From contig CAJUMX010000003.1 of NCBI GenBank assembly GCA_910587705.1, positions 62,001 to 126,000 on the forward strand: a stretch of 64,000 bases of DNA, given 5' to 3'. The stretch comes from an uncultured Oscillibacter sp. Lineage in GTDB: Bacteria > Bacillota > Clostridia > Oscillospirales > Oscillospiraceae. Below the pieces are notes generated by a model that saw only the letters and a program-made list of their open reading frames with translations, did not search any database and was not told where the DNA came from. The position numbers and the translations under genes are program-made. Of the stretch, positions 1 through 8,098 are shown piece after piece. Position 1 is the stretch's first letter; the number at the start of each line of letters is the position of its first letter.

Positions 1-119
1 AGCGGGTGGCCGCCGGGGTCATCCGCCTCAGCTTTGGCCCGGAGACCACCGAGGCGGACGTCGACGCCTGCGCCCAGGCCCTCCGGCGGCACCGGGACGC
101 CCGGATGCCCATGCTATAA
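1..119 (+). CDS. Cysteine desulfurase (NifS/IscS-like), C-terminal end only
   Basis: The reading frame is open from base 3 and stops with TAA at 117-119; the gene starts before the window. The 38 visible residues contain VIRLSFGPETTEADVDA, which fits the C-terminal segment of class V aminotransferase-fold cysteine desulfurases, where an (I/V)R(I/L)SFG stretch is followed by a helix after a T(T/D)E turn. Such enzymes take sulfur from cysteine for Fe-S cluster or thiolation pathways, using PLP. The catalytic lysine and cysteine lie outside the window, so the subfamily cannot be told. The last base of the stop codon is also the first base of a MITE-like repeat. Confidence 0.7.
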   Translation, partial: RVAAGVIRLSFGPETTEADVDACAQALRRHRDARMPML

Positions 120-281
120 GAACCTGTATTCACAACCGCTGTACGCCGTCTGGCCGGTCTTTTTCCCGCCATACTGCGTCGATTTCCCTTGCCATACGTC
201 AGTATGGCTGCGGAAAATCTCCTTGTCTGACGAGAAAAATCCTCGTCCATCCGGCGTCCCCCGGTTATGAATACAGGCTCT
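119..281. repeat. MITE-like repeat, copy 1 (163 bp)
   Basis: The ends form an inverted repeat: AGAACCTGTATTCA at 119-132 and TGAATACAGGCTCT at 268-281, matching at 13 of 14 positions. A related 137-bp copy lies at 3446-3582, sharing the ends and interior blocks such as TTTTTCCCGCCATAC. There is no coding capacity of its own. It is best described as a non-autonomous, transposon-like or structured repeat; the mobilising enzyme is not in the window. Confidence 0.65.
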
Positions 282-315
282 AAATTTTATGACTATCGTT
301 TGATAAAGGTGACTT

Positions 316-1704
316 ATGTTCAATTTCCTCCGCCGGGAACCCGGCTTTTACAAGCGGCTCTTCAAGCTCTCCCTGCCCATGATTCTACAAAACCTCATCA
401 CCTTTTCCCTGGGGCTCATCGATACCTTCATGGTCTCCCGCCTGGGAAACGCGGAGATGGCGGCGGTGACCACCGCCAACGTCCCGGTGTTCCTCCTCAC
501 CAGCATTGTGTTTGGCTTCCAGAGCGGCCTGGGCATTCTGGTGAGCCAGTACTGGGGCAAGGGGGACGAGAAAAGCGTCAGCCGCGCCATGGGCGTTGCC
601 TCCCTGCTGGGGACCGCCGTAACGCTGCCCCTGGCCCTGCTCTTTTGCGCCGTCCCGGTGCCGGTGATGGACCTCCTTTCCAACAAGCACGAGCTAAGCC
701 TCCTGGGGGCCCCCTATCTCCAGGTCATCGGCTTTTCCTATGTCTTTAACATGCTCTCCTCCATCTACGTCAGCGCCCGGCGGAGTGTGGAGGACCCGGC
801 CTTCGGCATGAAGCTCTTCGGCTTTTCCACCATCCTGAACACGGGGCTGAACTATTTGCTGATCTTCGGCAATTTGGGCTTCCCCGCCCTGGGGGTGGCC
901 GGGGCGGCCATCGCAACCCTGCTGGCCCGGGTCAGCGAGTTTGTGATCTGCGTTGTCTGCGCCCTGCGGAGTAAGCTCATCCCCTTGTACCTGGGGCTCT
1001 TTTTCCGCCCGGGCCTGGATATGATGCGCCGCTTTGTGAAGTACGCCTCCCCGGTGGTACTGAACGAAACCGTCTGGGGCCTGGGGAACTCCCTCTTGAC
1101 CGTCATCCTGGGTTATACGGACAACTCCGTGGAGATGCTGGCGGCAAACGCCGTCATGGGCAATTTGAACCGGCTGTTCCTGGTGGTCTGCTTCGGCCTG
1201 GGAGCCGCCACGGCGGTGATGGTGGGCAAGGCCATCGGCGAGGGCCAGGGCCGGGAGAAGGTCATGGATTTGAGCCGGGCCCTTTTGTGGTTTGCCGTGC
1301 TGGTGGGAACGGCTCTGGCGGTGTTTTCCATTGCCCTGGTTCCTTTGCTGTTCGTCCCCGTCATCTTCCCCATGTTCAAGCTCTTCGGCCTCTCCGCCGA
1401 AATCGCCACGGCCCTGGCGGTGATGGGCTTTGCCTCCATCCCCCTCCACGCCTGCGCCATCTCCGCCATTACCGGGGTCCTCCGGGCCGGGGGCGACGTG
1501 ATGTGGTCCACGGTCCTGGACATCGCCCCCCAGTGGGTGGTGTGCCTCCCCGTCACGGCCCTGGTGGCCCTGGTGCTGAAATGGGGCTGCTGGCCCATCG
1601 CCTTCGCCATCCAGCTGGAGAGCATCGTGAAATTCCCCCTCTGCCTCTGGCGGGTCCGGGGCGGGAAGTGGATCAACGACGTGACGGGAGGCGGAACGGA
1701 ATGA
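316..1704 (+). CDS. MATE family efflux transporter
   Basis: 462 residues, the usual length of MATE (multi-antimicrobial extrusion) proteins, with about twelve hydrophobic segments along the chain. The N-terminus is cytosolic and basic (FLRREPGFYKRLFKLSLP), followed by the first membrane helix. The segment DTFMVSRLGNAEMAAVT matches the typical MATE helix-1/2 region (D-x-x-M-V-x-x-L-G). Members export organic cations or drugs using a Na+ or H+ gradient in the inner membrane; the substrate here is unknown. AAAGGTG lies just ahead of the ATG. The stop codon overlaps the start of rlmA (ATGA), so the two are probably translated together, which could suggest a link to drug or antibiotic tolerance. 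That link is inference. Confidence 0.9.
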   Translation: MFNFLRREPGFYKRLFKLSLPMILQNLITFSLGLIDTFMVSRLGNAEMAAVTTANVPVFLLTSIVFGFQSGLGILVSQYWGKGDEKSVSRAMGVASLLGTAVTLPLALLFCAVPVPVMDLLSNKHELSLLGAPYLQVIGFSYVFNMLSSIYVSARRSVEDPAFGMKLFGFSTILNTGLNYLLIFGNLGFPALGVAGAAIATLLARVSEFVICVVCALRSKLIPLYLGLFFRPGLDMMRRFVKYASPVVLNETVWGLGNSLLTVILGYTDNSVEMLAANAVMGNLNRLFLVVCFGLGAATAVMVGKAIGEGQGREKVMDLSRALLWFAVLVGTALAVFSIALVPLLFVPVIFPMFKLFGLSAEIATALAVMGFASIPLHACAISAITGVLRAGGDVMWSTVLDIAPQWVVCLPVTALVALVLKWGCWPIAFAIQLESIVKFPLCLWRVRGGKWINDVTGGGTE

Positions 1705-2522
1705 GCCTTTTCCGCTGTCCCCTCTGCGCCGCCCCCCTGGAGCGGGCGGCGGGGGCCTACCGCTGCCCCGGGGGCCACAGCTTTGATACCGCCAAGGAGG
1801 GCTATGTCCACCTGCTGCCCCCTAACCAAAAGCACTCCGCCCTCCCTGGTGACGACCGGGACATGGTGCTGGCCCGGCGGGAATTCCTGTCCAGAGGGTA
1901 TTACCAACCGTTGTTAAATACGATTTGTAGTCGAATTTTGGCCCTTTCCGGCGAAACGCCCGCCCTTTTGGACGCGGGCTGCGGCGAGGGCTGGTACACC
2001 GCCGGGGTGGCCCGGGCCCTGCGGGCCGCCGGGAGGCGGCCCCAAATGGCGGGGACGGATATCTCGAAATTCGCCCTCCGCACGGCGGCCAAGCGGGAGA
2101 AGGGGGCGGAATTCGCCGTGGCCTCCTCCTACCGACTGCCCTTGGCGGACGGCGGCGTGGACGTGCTTTTGAACTGCTTTTCGCCCCTGGCGCTGGAGGA
2201 GTTCCGGCGGGTGTTGAAGCCCGGCGGGTGGTTTCTCTATGTGGTCCCCGGGGCGGAGCACCTCTGGGAGATGAAGGAAATTCTCTACGACAGGCCCTAC
2301 CCCAACGAGGAAAAGGAAACCCCTTACGAGGGCTTCGCCTATCGGGAGATTGTCCCGGTGGACGGGACCATTCTGCTGGATCGGCGGGAGGATGTTCGAA
2401 ACCTCTTCCGCATGACCCCTTATTTTTGGAAAACCCCCAAGGCCGGGGCGGAGCGCCTGGCGGCCTTGGACCGGCTGGAGGTGCGGACCTCCTTCCGGGT
2501 GCATGTGTTTGAAAAGCTGTGA
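1701..2522 (+). CDS. rlmA: 23S rRNA (guanine-N1)-methyltransferase, RlmA family
   Basis: 273 residues, close to the 269 of E. coli RlmA. The N-terminus carries the family zinc site: C6, C9, C22 and H26 (CPLC ... CPGGH). The segment that follows, with KEGYVHLLP, is typical of the family. A Rossmann methyltransferase fold comes next, with the SAM-binding motif LLDAGCGEGWYT at about residues 89-100. The enzyme methylates one guanine of 23S rRNA helix 35 (G745 in E. coli; G748 in the RlmA-II/TlrB type); which one cannot be decided here. The start is the ATG overlapping the MATE stop, because the zinc finger begins immediately after it; longer frames upstream overlap MATE. TlrB-type relatives confer tylosin resistance, so the pairing with an exporter is suggestive only. 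Confidence 0.88.
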   Translation: MSLFRCPLCAAPLERAAGAYRCPGGHSFDTAKEGYVHLLPPNQKHSALPGDDRDMVLARREFLSRGYYQPLLNTICSRILALSGETPALLDAGCGEGWYTAGVARALRAAGRRPQMAGTDISKFALRTAAKREKGAEFAVASSYRLPLADGGVDVLLNCFSPLALEEFRRVLKPGGWFLYVVPGAEHLWEMKEILYDRPYPNEEKETPYEGFAYREIVPVDGTILLDRREDVRNLFRMTPYFWKTPKAGAERLAALDRLEVRTSFRVHVFEKL

Positions 2523-2535
2523 AAGGAGCATTGCC

Positions 2536-3237
2536 ATGAAACCCAATCCCACCCGTTCCGCCCTCATTCTCATCGACATGGAAAACGGCTTTGTGGACCG
2601 CCGGGGCGGCCACTGCATCAAGGGGGCCCAGGCTACCGTCCCCGCCTGTGCCCGAGCACTGGACCTGGCCCGGAGCAAGGGCATCCCCGTTTTCTTTGTC
2701 AAGCGCATTTACCGCTCCGACGGCAGCGACGTGGAGCTGACCCGCTACGCCGCCTGGAAGGCCGGGGGCCACGCCTGCCGCCCCGCCTCCACCGGCCCAA
2801 ACAGCGCCCAGGCCCCGGAGGCCCTCCGCCCCCAGCCGGGGGACTACGCCATCATCAAGCCCCGGTGGAGCGCCTTTTTCCAGACGGAGCTGGACCTGAT
2901 TCTCCGCCGCCTGGACGTGCGGACGGTGATTCTGGCGGGCACCACCACCCCCAACTGCGTCCGCACCACCTGCTATGACGCCATCGCCCTGGAGTACAAC
3001 ACCGTGGTGCTGACGGACTGCTGCTCCTCCCAGACGGAGGAGATTCAGCGGGTGAACCTGGAGGACATGGAGCGGGCCGGGGCGCTGCTGATGGACAGCG
3101 CCGCCTTCGCCGCCTACGGGCCCGAGACGGTCCCGGACCTCTCCGCCGCCATCCGGGAGGAGATGCTGGCGTCAAGCGCCTTCCCAGAGCCCTTTGAGAC
3201 GGAGGGAGACGCCGTGGGCTGGGCGGACCGCTGGTGA
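2536..3237 (+). CDS. Cysteine hydrolase, isochorismatase-like family
   Basis: 233 residues. The family catalytic triad is visible: D14 in ILIDMENGF, K108 in IIKPRWSAF and C141 in TTTPNCVRTT, with the cis-peptide segment just before the cysteine. These alpha/beta hydrolases act on isochorismate, nicotinamide, N-carbamoyl compounds, biuret and similar substrates through a cysteine thioester. The motif set alone does not give the substrate. The start is ATG 2536, preceded by AAAGGAG at 2523-2528 directly after the rlmA stop; an in-frame ATG at 2503 lies inside rlmA and lacks a site. It is probably the last gene of the MATE-rlmA transcript. Confidence 0.85.
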   Translation: MKPNPTRSALILIDMENGFVDRRGGHCIKGAQATVPACARALDLARSKGIPVFFVKRIYRSDGSDVELTRYAAWKAGGHACRPASTGPNSAQAPEALRPQPGDYAIIKPRWSAFFQTELDLILRRLDVRTVILAGTTTPNCVRTTCYDAIALEYNTVVLTDCCSSQTEEIQRVNLEDMERAGALLMDSAAFAAYGPETVPDLSAAIREEMLASSAFPEPFETEGDAVGWADRW

Positions 3238-3364
3238 GCTCCGCGTGCAAATGTGAACGTTTGCGTGAATTCCGTCAACCCGTCCGTCAAAGCGTAAAAA
3301 AAGCCGGAGAACCTTTGGCGAATACAGAAAATTTTCTAAAACGCGGAGAAAAAACGTTGATTTT

Positions 3365-3394
3365 TCACCGGGAAAATGCTAATTTCTTTATAGT
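3365..3394 (+). promoter_or_regulatory. Possible promoter for the iol genes
   Basis: TTCACC at 3365-3370 and TATAGT at 3389-3394 are separated by 18 bases, in an A+T-rich stretch of the 395-base gap before iolE. The rest of that gap holds repeat copy 2 (3446-3582) and the iolE ribosome binding site; nothing else is evident. If this is the promoter, the repeat lies inside the leader of iolE. Confidence 0.35.
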
Positions 3395-3445
3395 GAAAAC
3401 GGCGGCGGAAGCGCCGTGTTTCCACCGGCTTTCCCCGTTACCCGA

Positions 3446-3582
3446 AGAACCTGTATCCACAACGGCTAAGCGCCATCCAGACGGCCTTTTTTCCGCCATA
3501 CCGCGTTCCCTGGCAGTCCGACAGGCTTGCCTGACGGGAAAAGCCTCGCCCTTTTGGCGTTCCGGTTTTGAATACAGGCTCC
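3446..3582. repeat. MITE-like repeat, copy 2 (137 bp)
   Basis: It begins AGAACCTGTATCCA and ends TGAATACAGGCTCC, inverted with respect to each other, and shares its layout with the copy at 119-281 while being about 26 bases shorter inside. It lies between a candidate promoter and iolE. No open frame of note. Confidence 0.65.
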
Positions 3583-3632
3583 AAGAGACCCTTCCGGGTC
3601 TCAGAACGATCATTTCAAGGAGGTCCATTCCC

Positions 3633-4535
3633 ATGTTTGATTCCAAGAACGTTTCCCTGGGCATCGCGCCCATCGGCTGGTGCAACGACGATATGCCGGA
3701 GCTAGGCGGCGAGAACACCTTCCAGCAGATCGTCAGCGAGATGGCCCTGGCGGGCTTTACCGGCTGCGAGATCGGCAACAAGTACCCCACCGACCCCGCC
3801 GAGCTGAAAAAGGCCCTGGACCTGCGGGGCATGCGCATTGCCAGCCGTTGGTATTCCTCCTTCCTTCTGACCCGTCCCTTCGAGGAGGAGGAGAAGGATT
3901 TCACGGCCAACCTGGATTTCCTGGCCGCCGTGGGGGCCAACCGGATCAACGTCAGCGAGCAGAGCTATTCCATCCAGGGCCAGATGGACACCCCGGTTCT
4001 CACCGGCGGGCACAAGCACGTGATGAACGACGAGGAGTGGGCCCTCTTCTGCGACGGGCTGAACAAGCTGGGCAAGATCGCCGCCGACCGGGGCTTCAAG
4101 CTCTGCTTCCACCACCACATGGGCACCGTGGTCCAGACCAGCGAGGAGACGGACCGCATGATGGCCAACACCGACCCCCGGTATGTGTTCTTGTGCTATG
4201 ACACCGGCCACTTCACCTTTGCCGGAGAGGACCCCCTGACCATGCTGAAGAAGTATGTGGACCGGGTGGGCCACGTACATCTGAAGGACATGCGGCTGCC
4301 GGTTGTGGAAGAGGCCCGGAAGAACAACTGGAGCTTCCTCCAGTCCGTGCGCAACGGCGCGTTCACCGTGCCCGGCGACGGCGATGTGGACTTTGACCCC
4401 GTATTCAAGACGCTGGCGGACGCGGGCTATCAGGGCTGGCTCCTGGTGGAGGCCGAGCAGGACCCCGCCAAGGCGAATCCCCTGGAGTACGCCATGAAGG
4501 GGCGGAAGTACATTCGGGAGCATACCGGGCTCTAA
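3633..4535 (+). CDS. iolE: Myo-inosose-2 dehydratase
   Basis: 300 residues, matching the roughly 297 of IolE. The chain looks like a xylose-isomerase-type TIM barrel: GCEIGNKYP on an early strand, CFHHHMGTVVQT, CYDTGHFTFAGEDP and LLVEAEQDP supply the expected acidic and histidine metal ligands. IolE dehydrates 2-keto-myo-inositol to the 1,2-dione substrate of IolD, using a divalent metal. ATG 3633 is preceded by AAGGAGG at 3617-3623; a longer in-frame extension upstream has no such site and crosses the repeat. Neighbours iolB, iolD and an iolG-like gene confirm the pathway. No iolC, iolJ, iolA or transporter is present in the window. Confidence 0.93.
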   Translation: MFDSKNVSLGIAPIGWCNDDMPELGGENTFQQIVSEMALAGFTGCEIGNKYPTDPAELKKALDLRGMRIASRWYSSFLLTRPFEEEEKDFTANLDFLAAVGANRINVSEQSYSIQGQMDTPVLTGGHKHVMNDEEWALFCDGLNKLGKIAADRGFKLCFHHHMGTVVQTSEETDRMMANTDPRYVFLCYDTGHFTFAGEDPLTMLKKYVDRVGHVHLKDMRLPVVEEARKNNWSFLQSVRNGAFTVPGDGDVDFDPVFKTLADAGYQGWLLVEAEQDPAKANPLEYAMKGRKYIREHTGL

Positions 4536-4547
4536 GACCGGGCTGGT

Positions 4548-5143
4548 ACTCGCCCTTCGGGCGGGGAGGATTGGCGACCAGCGATGGCTGGTGCAATGCA
4601 CCCCCCATTTTCTCTTTTTCTTCCAGAAGAAAACGAGAAAACGGGCCGTGCACGGTCCAAAAGAGAAAAAGAAGTAACGGGGACGACGCGGGGGCGCGGC
4701 TGAATGAATGGCGGAGCCAGAATGACTACCCTCGCGCAATTGGTTCGCACGGGGGTTGCTCTTCACCGAATGGACCAGCTCCTCTTTTTGCTGCCGCACC
4801 CCGGTGGTTCCGCCGGAGCTGCGTCTACCGACCTTCTTTTTCAGTGCGTGCCAGGTGAGCGGCGACGCTTCGCTGGCCGCTATGCTTTGGATACCATCCG
4901 CCCGCGCCAGGGTAGCGGCAGCGGAAAGAGAAGCTTGTCCATTCGTCGAGGAACAAACCCCCGCTCAATTTGATTGCGCGTGGGAAGTCATTCCGGCTCC
5001 GCCGATCATTCAGCCGCGCCCCCGTCGCTTCCCCCGTATCCTTCTTTTTCTCTTTTGGACCGTGCACGGCCCGTTTTCTCGTTTTCTTCTGGAAGAAAAA
5101 GAGAAAATGGGGGGTGCAAAGGACCAGCTATCTTCATGGCTGA
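4548..5143. repeat. Multi-hairpin inverted-repeat element, copy A
   Basis: Two arms of roughly 250-300 bases face each other. The left arm runs from CTCGCCCTTCGGGCGGGG through the palindromes ACCAGCGATGGCTGGT and CCGTGCACGG to an ATGGACCAGC segment near 4780. The right arm, read on the other strand from about 5143 back to 4890, repeats the same order. Bases 4597-4707 are identical to 53056-53166 in copy D. The short frames inside change between copies and have no ribosome binding sites, so I treat them as non-coding. The element separates iolE from iolB. Confidence 0.8.
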
Positions 5144-5172
5144 ATCCAATTCGGATTTTGGAGATGATTCCA

Positions 5173-5973
5173 ATGACCTATTTTAACAAGAACGCTGAAC
5201 TCAAACAGGGGTATAACCCCTACATCGATATGTCCGTGGACGACATGGGCAGCCTCATGGATGTGGGCCTCCTCGTCATGGAGGCCGGCGACACCTTCAC
5301 CTTCGAGGAGGCGGAAAAGGAAATTGCCGTCCTCCTCTTCGCCGGAACGGTGACCTATCAGTGGGCCGGAAAGACCGTGGAGGCCGACCGCCCCGACTGC
5401 TTCCACCACGAGGCCTATTGCCTCCTGGCGGGCCGGGGAGAGAAGATCGTTCTCACCGCCAAGGCCCACAGCGAGCTGTACATCCAAAAGACCCTGAACG
5501 ACAAGCCCTTTGAGGCGGTCATGTATACCCCCGACACCGTTCAGACCCAGCACGCCGGGTGCAACGGCGAGCTTTTGGGCTGCATGGAGCGGGAGATCAA
5601 GACCTTCTTCGACCACGACAACGCGCCCTTTTCCAACATGGTCCTGGGCGAGGTGCTGAACCACCCTGGCAAGTGGTCCTCCTATCCCCCCCATCACCAT
5701 CCCCAGCCGGAGGTCTATTTCTACCGCTTCGACTACCCCCACGGCTTCGGCGCGGGCTTTGCCAACGGGGAAATCTACCAGACCGGACACAACGGTCTCG
5801 CCGTCATCACCAGCGGCTTCCACTCCCAGACCGCCGCGCCGGGCTACGCCATGTGCTACGCCTGGGGCATCCGGCACCTGGAGGGGGACCCCTGGCTCAA
5901 GACCCGCATCGACGACGAGGAGCACGCCTGGCTCTGGAAGCCCGACGCCAACGACCATATCTATCAAGGATAA
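5173..5973 (+). CDS. iolB: 5-deoxy-glucuronate isomerase
   Basis: 266 residues, the length expected for IolB. It is a bicupin: the second cupin holds the metal-binding segment PPHHHPQPEVYFYRF, and the C-terminal YAWGIRHLEGDPW is typical of the family. The enzyme converts 5-deoxy-glucuronate to 2-deoxy-5-keto-gluconate in inositol breakdown. GGAG at 5160-5163 fits the ATG at 5173; the in-frame ATG at 5164 sits too close to it, and the long upstream extension lies inside the repeat. The gene begins about 30 bases after the repeat, and iolD follows 18 bases after the stop. Confidence 0.93.
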   Translation: MTYFNKNAELKQGYNPYIDMSVDDMGSLMDVGLLVMEAGDTFTFEEAEKEIAVLLFAGTVTYQWAGKTVEADRPDCFHHEAYCLLAGRGEKIVLTAKAHSELYIQKTLNDKPFEAVMYTPDTVQTQHAGCNGELLGCMEREIKTFFDHDNAPFSNMVLGEVLNHPGKWSSYPPHHHPQPEVYFYRFDYPHGFGAGFANGEIYQTGHNGLAVITSGFHSQTAAPGYAMCYAWGIRHLEGDPWLKTRIDDEEHAWLWKPDANDHIYQG

Positions 5974-5991
5974 GCAAGGAGGAAGATTCCA

Positions 5992-7920
5992 ATGGATACC
6001 ATTCGCTTAACCACAGCCCAGGCCATCGTGAAATTCCTGGATAACCAGTACGTCTCTATGGACGGCGTGGAGACCAAGTTTGTAGAGGGCTTCTTCACCA
6101 TCTTCGGCCACGGCATTGCCGTGGGCCTGGGCGAGGCTCTGGACACGAACCCCGGCGCTCTGCGGGTCATGCAGGGCCGGAACGAGCAGGGCATGTGCCA
6201 CACGGCCATCGCCTTTGCCAAGCAGAACTGCCGCAAGCAGATTATTGCCTGCGCCTCCTCTGTGGGCCCCGGCGCGGCCAACATGGTCACCGCCTGCGCC
6301 ACGGCCACGGTAAACAACATCCCTCTCCTGGTATTCCCGGCGGACACCTTCGCCTCCCGCCAGCCGGACCCCGTGCTCCAGCAGCTGGAGCAGAGCAGCT
6401 CCCTGGCCGTCTCCACCAACGACGCCTTTAAGCCCGTCTGCAAGTACTGGGACCGGGTGACCCGTCCCGAGCAGGTCATGACCGCCCTGATTAACGCCAT
6501 GCGGGTTCTCACCGACCCCGCCGAGACCGGCGCATGCTGCATCGCCCTGCCCCAGGACGTGGAGGGTGAGAGCTATGACTTCCCCACCTACTTCTTTGAA
6601 AAGCGGGTCCACCGCATCACCCGTCCCGTGGCCGTGGAGGAGGAGCTGGAGGATATCGCCGCGATCATCGCCGGCGCGAAAAAGCCTCTGGTGATCGTGG
6701 GCGGCGGCGTGCGGTACTCCGGCGCCGGCGAGGTGGTGGAGAGCTTCTGCCAGGAGTTCGGCATCCCCTTCGGCGAGACCCAGGCGGGCAAGAGCGCCTG
6801 CAAATCCAGCCATCCCATGTGCCTGGGCGGCATCGGCGTTACGGGAACCTACGCCTCCAACCACATTGCCAAGGACGCCGACGTGGTCATCGCCATCGGC
6901 TCCCGGATGTCCGACTTCACCACCAGCTCTAAGCGGCTCTATCAGCATGAGGGCGTGAAATTCGTCACCATCAACAACTGCCGGTTCCACGCCTACAAAA
7001 TGGACGCGGTAAAGGCCGTGGGCGACGCGAAGGTGACGGTCCAGGCCCTGGCAGAGAAGCTCCGGGCCAAGGGCTGGAAGTCCGCCTACACCAACGAGAT
7101 TCTTGACGCTAAGGCCGTCTGGGCCAAGGAGATGGAGCACCTGGGGTCCATCGAGTACACCGGGGACGACTTCGATCCCATCATCAAGGCCCGGGACCCC
7201 CGGACGGTGCCCGAGTTTGTGAAACTGACCAACGGCAAGATCACCCAGACCGCCGCTCTAGCGGCCATCCGGCGCTGCATCGACGCCGACGCCACCATCA
7301 TCACCGCGGGCGGGTCCCTCCCCAGCTGCATGCAGCGGATGTGGACCACCGACAAGCGGGGCGGCTATCACGCCGAGTACGGCTATTCCTGCATGGGCTA
7401 CGAGGTAGCCGCCACCCTGGGCGTGAAGTTCGCCGAGCCGGACAACGAGGTTTACTGCGTGGTGGGCGACTCCAGCTTCCAGATGCTCCACAGCGAGATC
7501 ATGACCATCCAGCAGGAAAAGAAAAAGGTCAACATCCTGATCTTCGACAACTGCGGATTCGGCTGCATCAACAACCTGGAAATGAACCACGGCATCGGAA
7601 GCCTGGCCACCGAGTTCCGCTATACCGACGGCAAGAAGCCCACCGGGGACCTGATTCCCGTGGACTATGCCAAGATCGGCGAGGGCTACGGCCTGAAATC
7701 CTACACCTGCCGGACCATCGCCGAGCTGGAGGCCGCTCTGGAGGACGCCAAGAAGCAGACGGTCGCGTGCCTGTTCGATTTGAAGGTCATTCCCAAGACC
7801 ATGACCGACGGCTATGAGTCCTGGTGGAACGTGGGGCTCGCCGACGTATCCGAGAAGGAGAGCGTCCGGAAGGCCTGGGAAGGCGTGAAGGCCGGACGGG
7901 ACGAGGCCCGGAAGTATTAA
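5992..7920 (+). CDS. iolD: 3D-(3,5/4)-trihydroxycyclohexane-1,2-dione acylhydrolase (decyclizing)
   Basis: 642 residues, a full-length thiamine-diphosphate enzyme of the acetolactate-synthase superfamily. The N-terminal ThDP pyrimidine domain has FGHGIAVGLGEAL. The middle Rossmann-like domain has VIVGGGVRYSGAGE. The C-terminal ThDP pyrophosphate domain has VVGDSSFQMLHSE followed about 25 residues later by NCGFGCINN, the GDx...N metal motif. It opens the ring of the IolE product to give 5-deoxy-glucuronate, which IolB then isomerises. AAGGAGG precedes the ATG. The spacing to iolB indicates one transcript. Confidence 0.94.
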   Translation: MDTIRLTTAQAIVKFLDNQYVSMDGVETKFVEGFFTIFGHGIAVGLGEALDTNPGALRVMQGRNEQGMCHTAIAFAKQNCRKQIIACASSVGPGAANMVTACATATVNNIPLLVFPADTFASRQPDPVLQQLEQSSSLAVSTNDAFKPVCKYWDRVTRPEQVMTALINAMRVLTDPAETGACCIALPQDVEGESYDFPTYFFEKRVHRITRPVAVEEELEDIAAIIAGAKKPLVIVGGGVRYSGAGEVVESFCQEFGIPFGETQAGKSACKSSHPMCLGGIGVTGTYASNHIAKDADVVIAIGSRMSDFTTSSKRLYQHEGVKFVTINNCRFHAYKMDAVKAVGDAKVTVQALAEKLRAKGWKSAYTNEILDAKAVWAKEMEHLGSIEYTGDDFDPIIKARDPRTVPEFVKLTNGKITQTAALAAIRRCIDADATIITAGGSLPSCMQRMWTTDKRGGYHAEYGYSCMGYEVAATLGVKFAEPDNEVYCVVGDSSFQMLHSEIMTIQQEKKKVNILIFDNCGFGCINNLEMNHGIGSLATEFRYTDGKKPTGDLIPVDYAKIGEGYGLKSYTCRTIAELEAALEDAKKQTVACLFDLKVIPKTMTDGYESWWNVGLADVSEKESVRKAWEGVKAGRDEARKY

Positions 7921-8022
7921 AAAACCGTCCAGGAGGACGCGGTTCCCCTGAGACGCTTTGGCGGGGCCCGTCTCCGCCCTTCCTCCCGCGGCTGTGGGAG
8001 CTGTCCCATGGCACGGGAGCGG

Positions 8023-8053
8023 TGTGCCGGGCAGGTAAGGCCCGCCCGGCACA
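8023..8053 (+). other. Stem-loop in the iolD-iolG gap
   Basis: TGTGCCGGGC at 8023-8032 pairs perfectly with GCCCGGCACA at 8044-8053 around an 11-base loop. There is no following T-run, so it is not a standard terminator. It could stabilise mRNA ends or be an operator. The rest of the 178-base gap shows only the ribosome binding site for the next gene. Confidence 0.45.
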
Positions 8054-8098
8054 GATCGAACCCCCTCACTTGACTATGAAAAAGGAAGGCTGATACCC

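Noticed and set aside
4571..4858. Open frame of 95 codons inside repeat copy A, with a near twin in copy D starting at 53030
   Set aside because: The similarity follows from the repeated DNA. No ribosome binding site, frames differ at the core borders, and the same block is open in several frames on both strands.
4548..5143. Insertion sequence
   Set aside because: No transposase frame in any copy, no clear target duplication, and ends are built from short hairpins, not typical terminal repeats of a known IS family.
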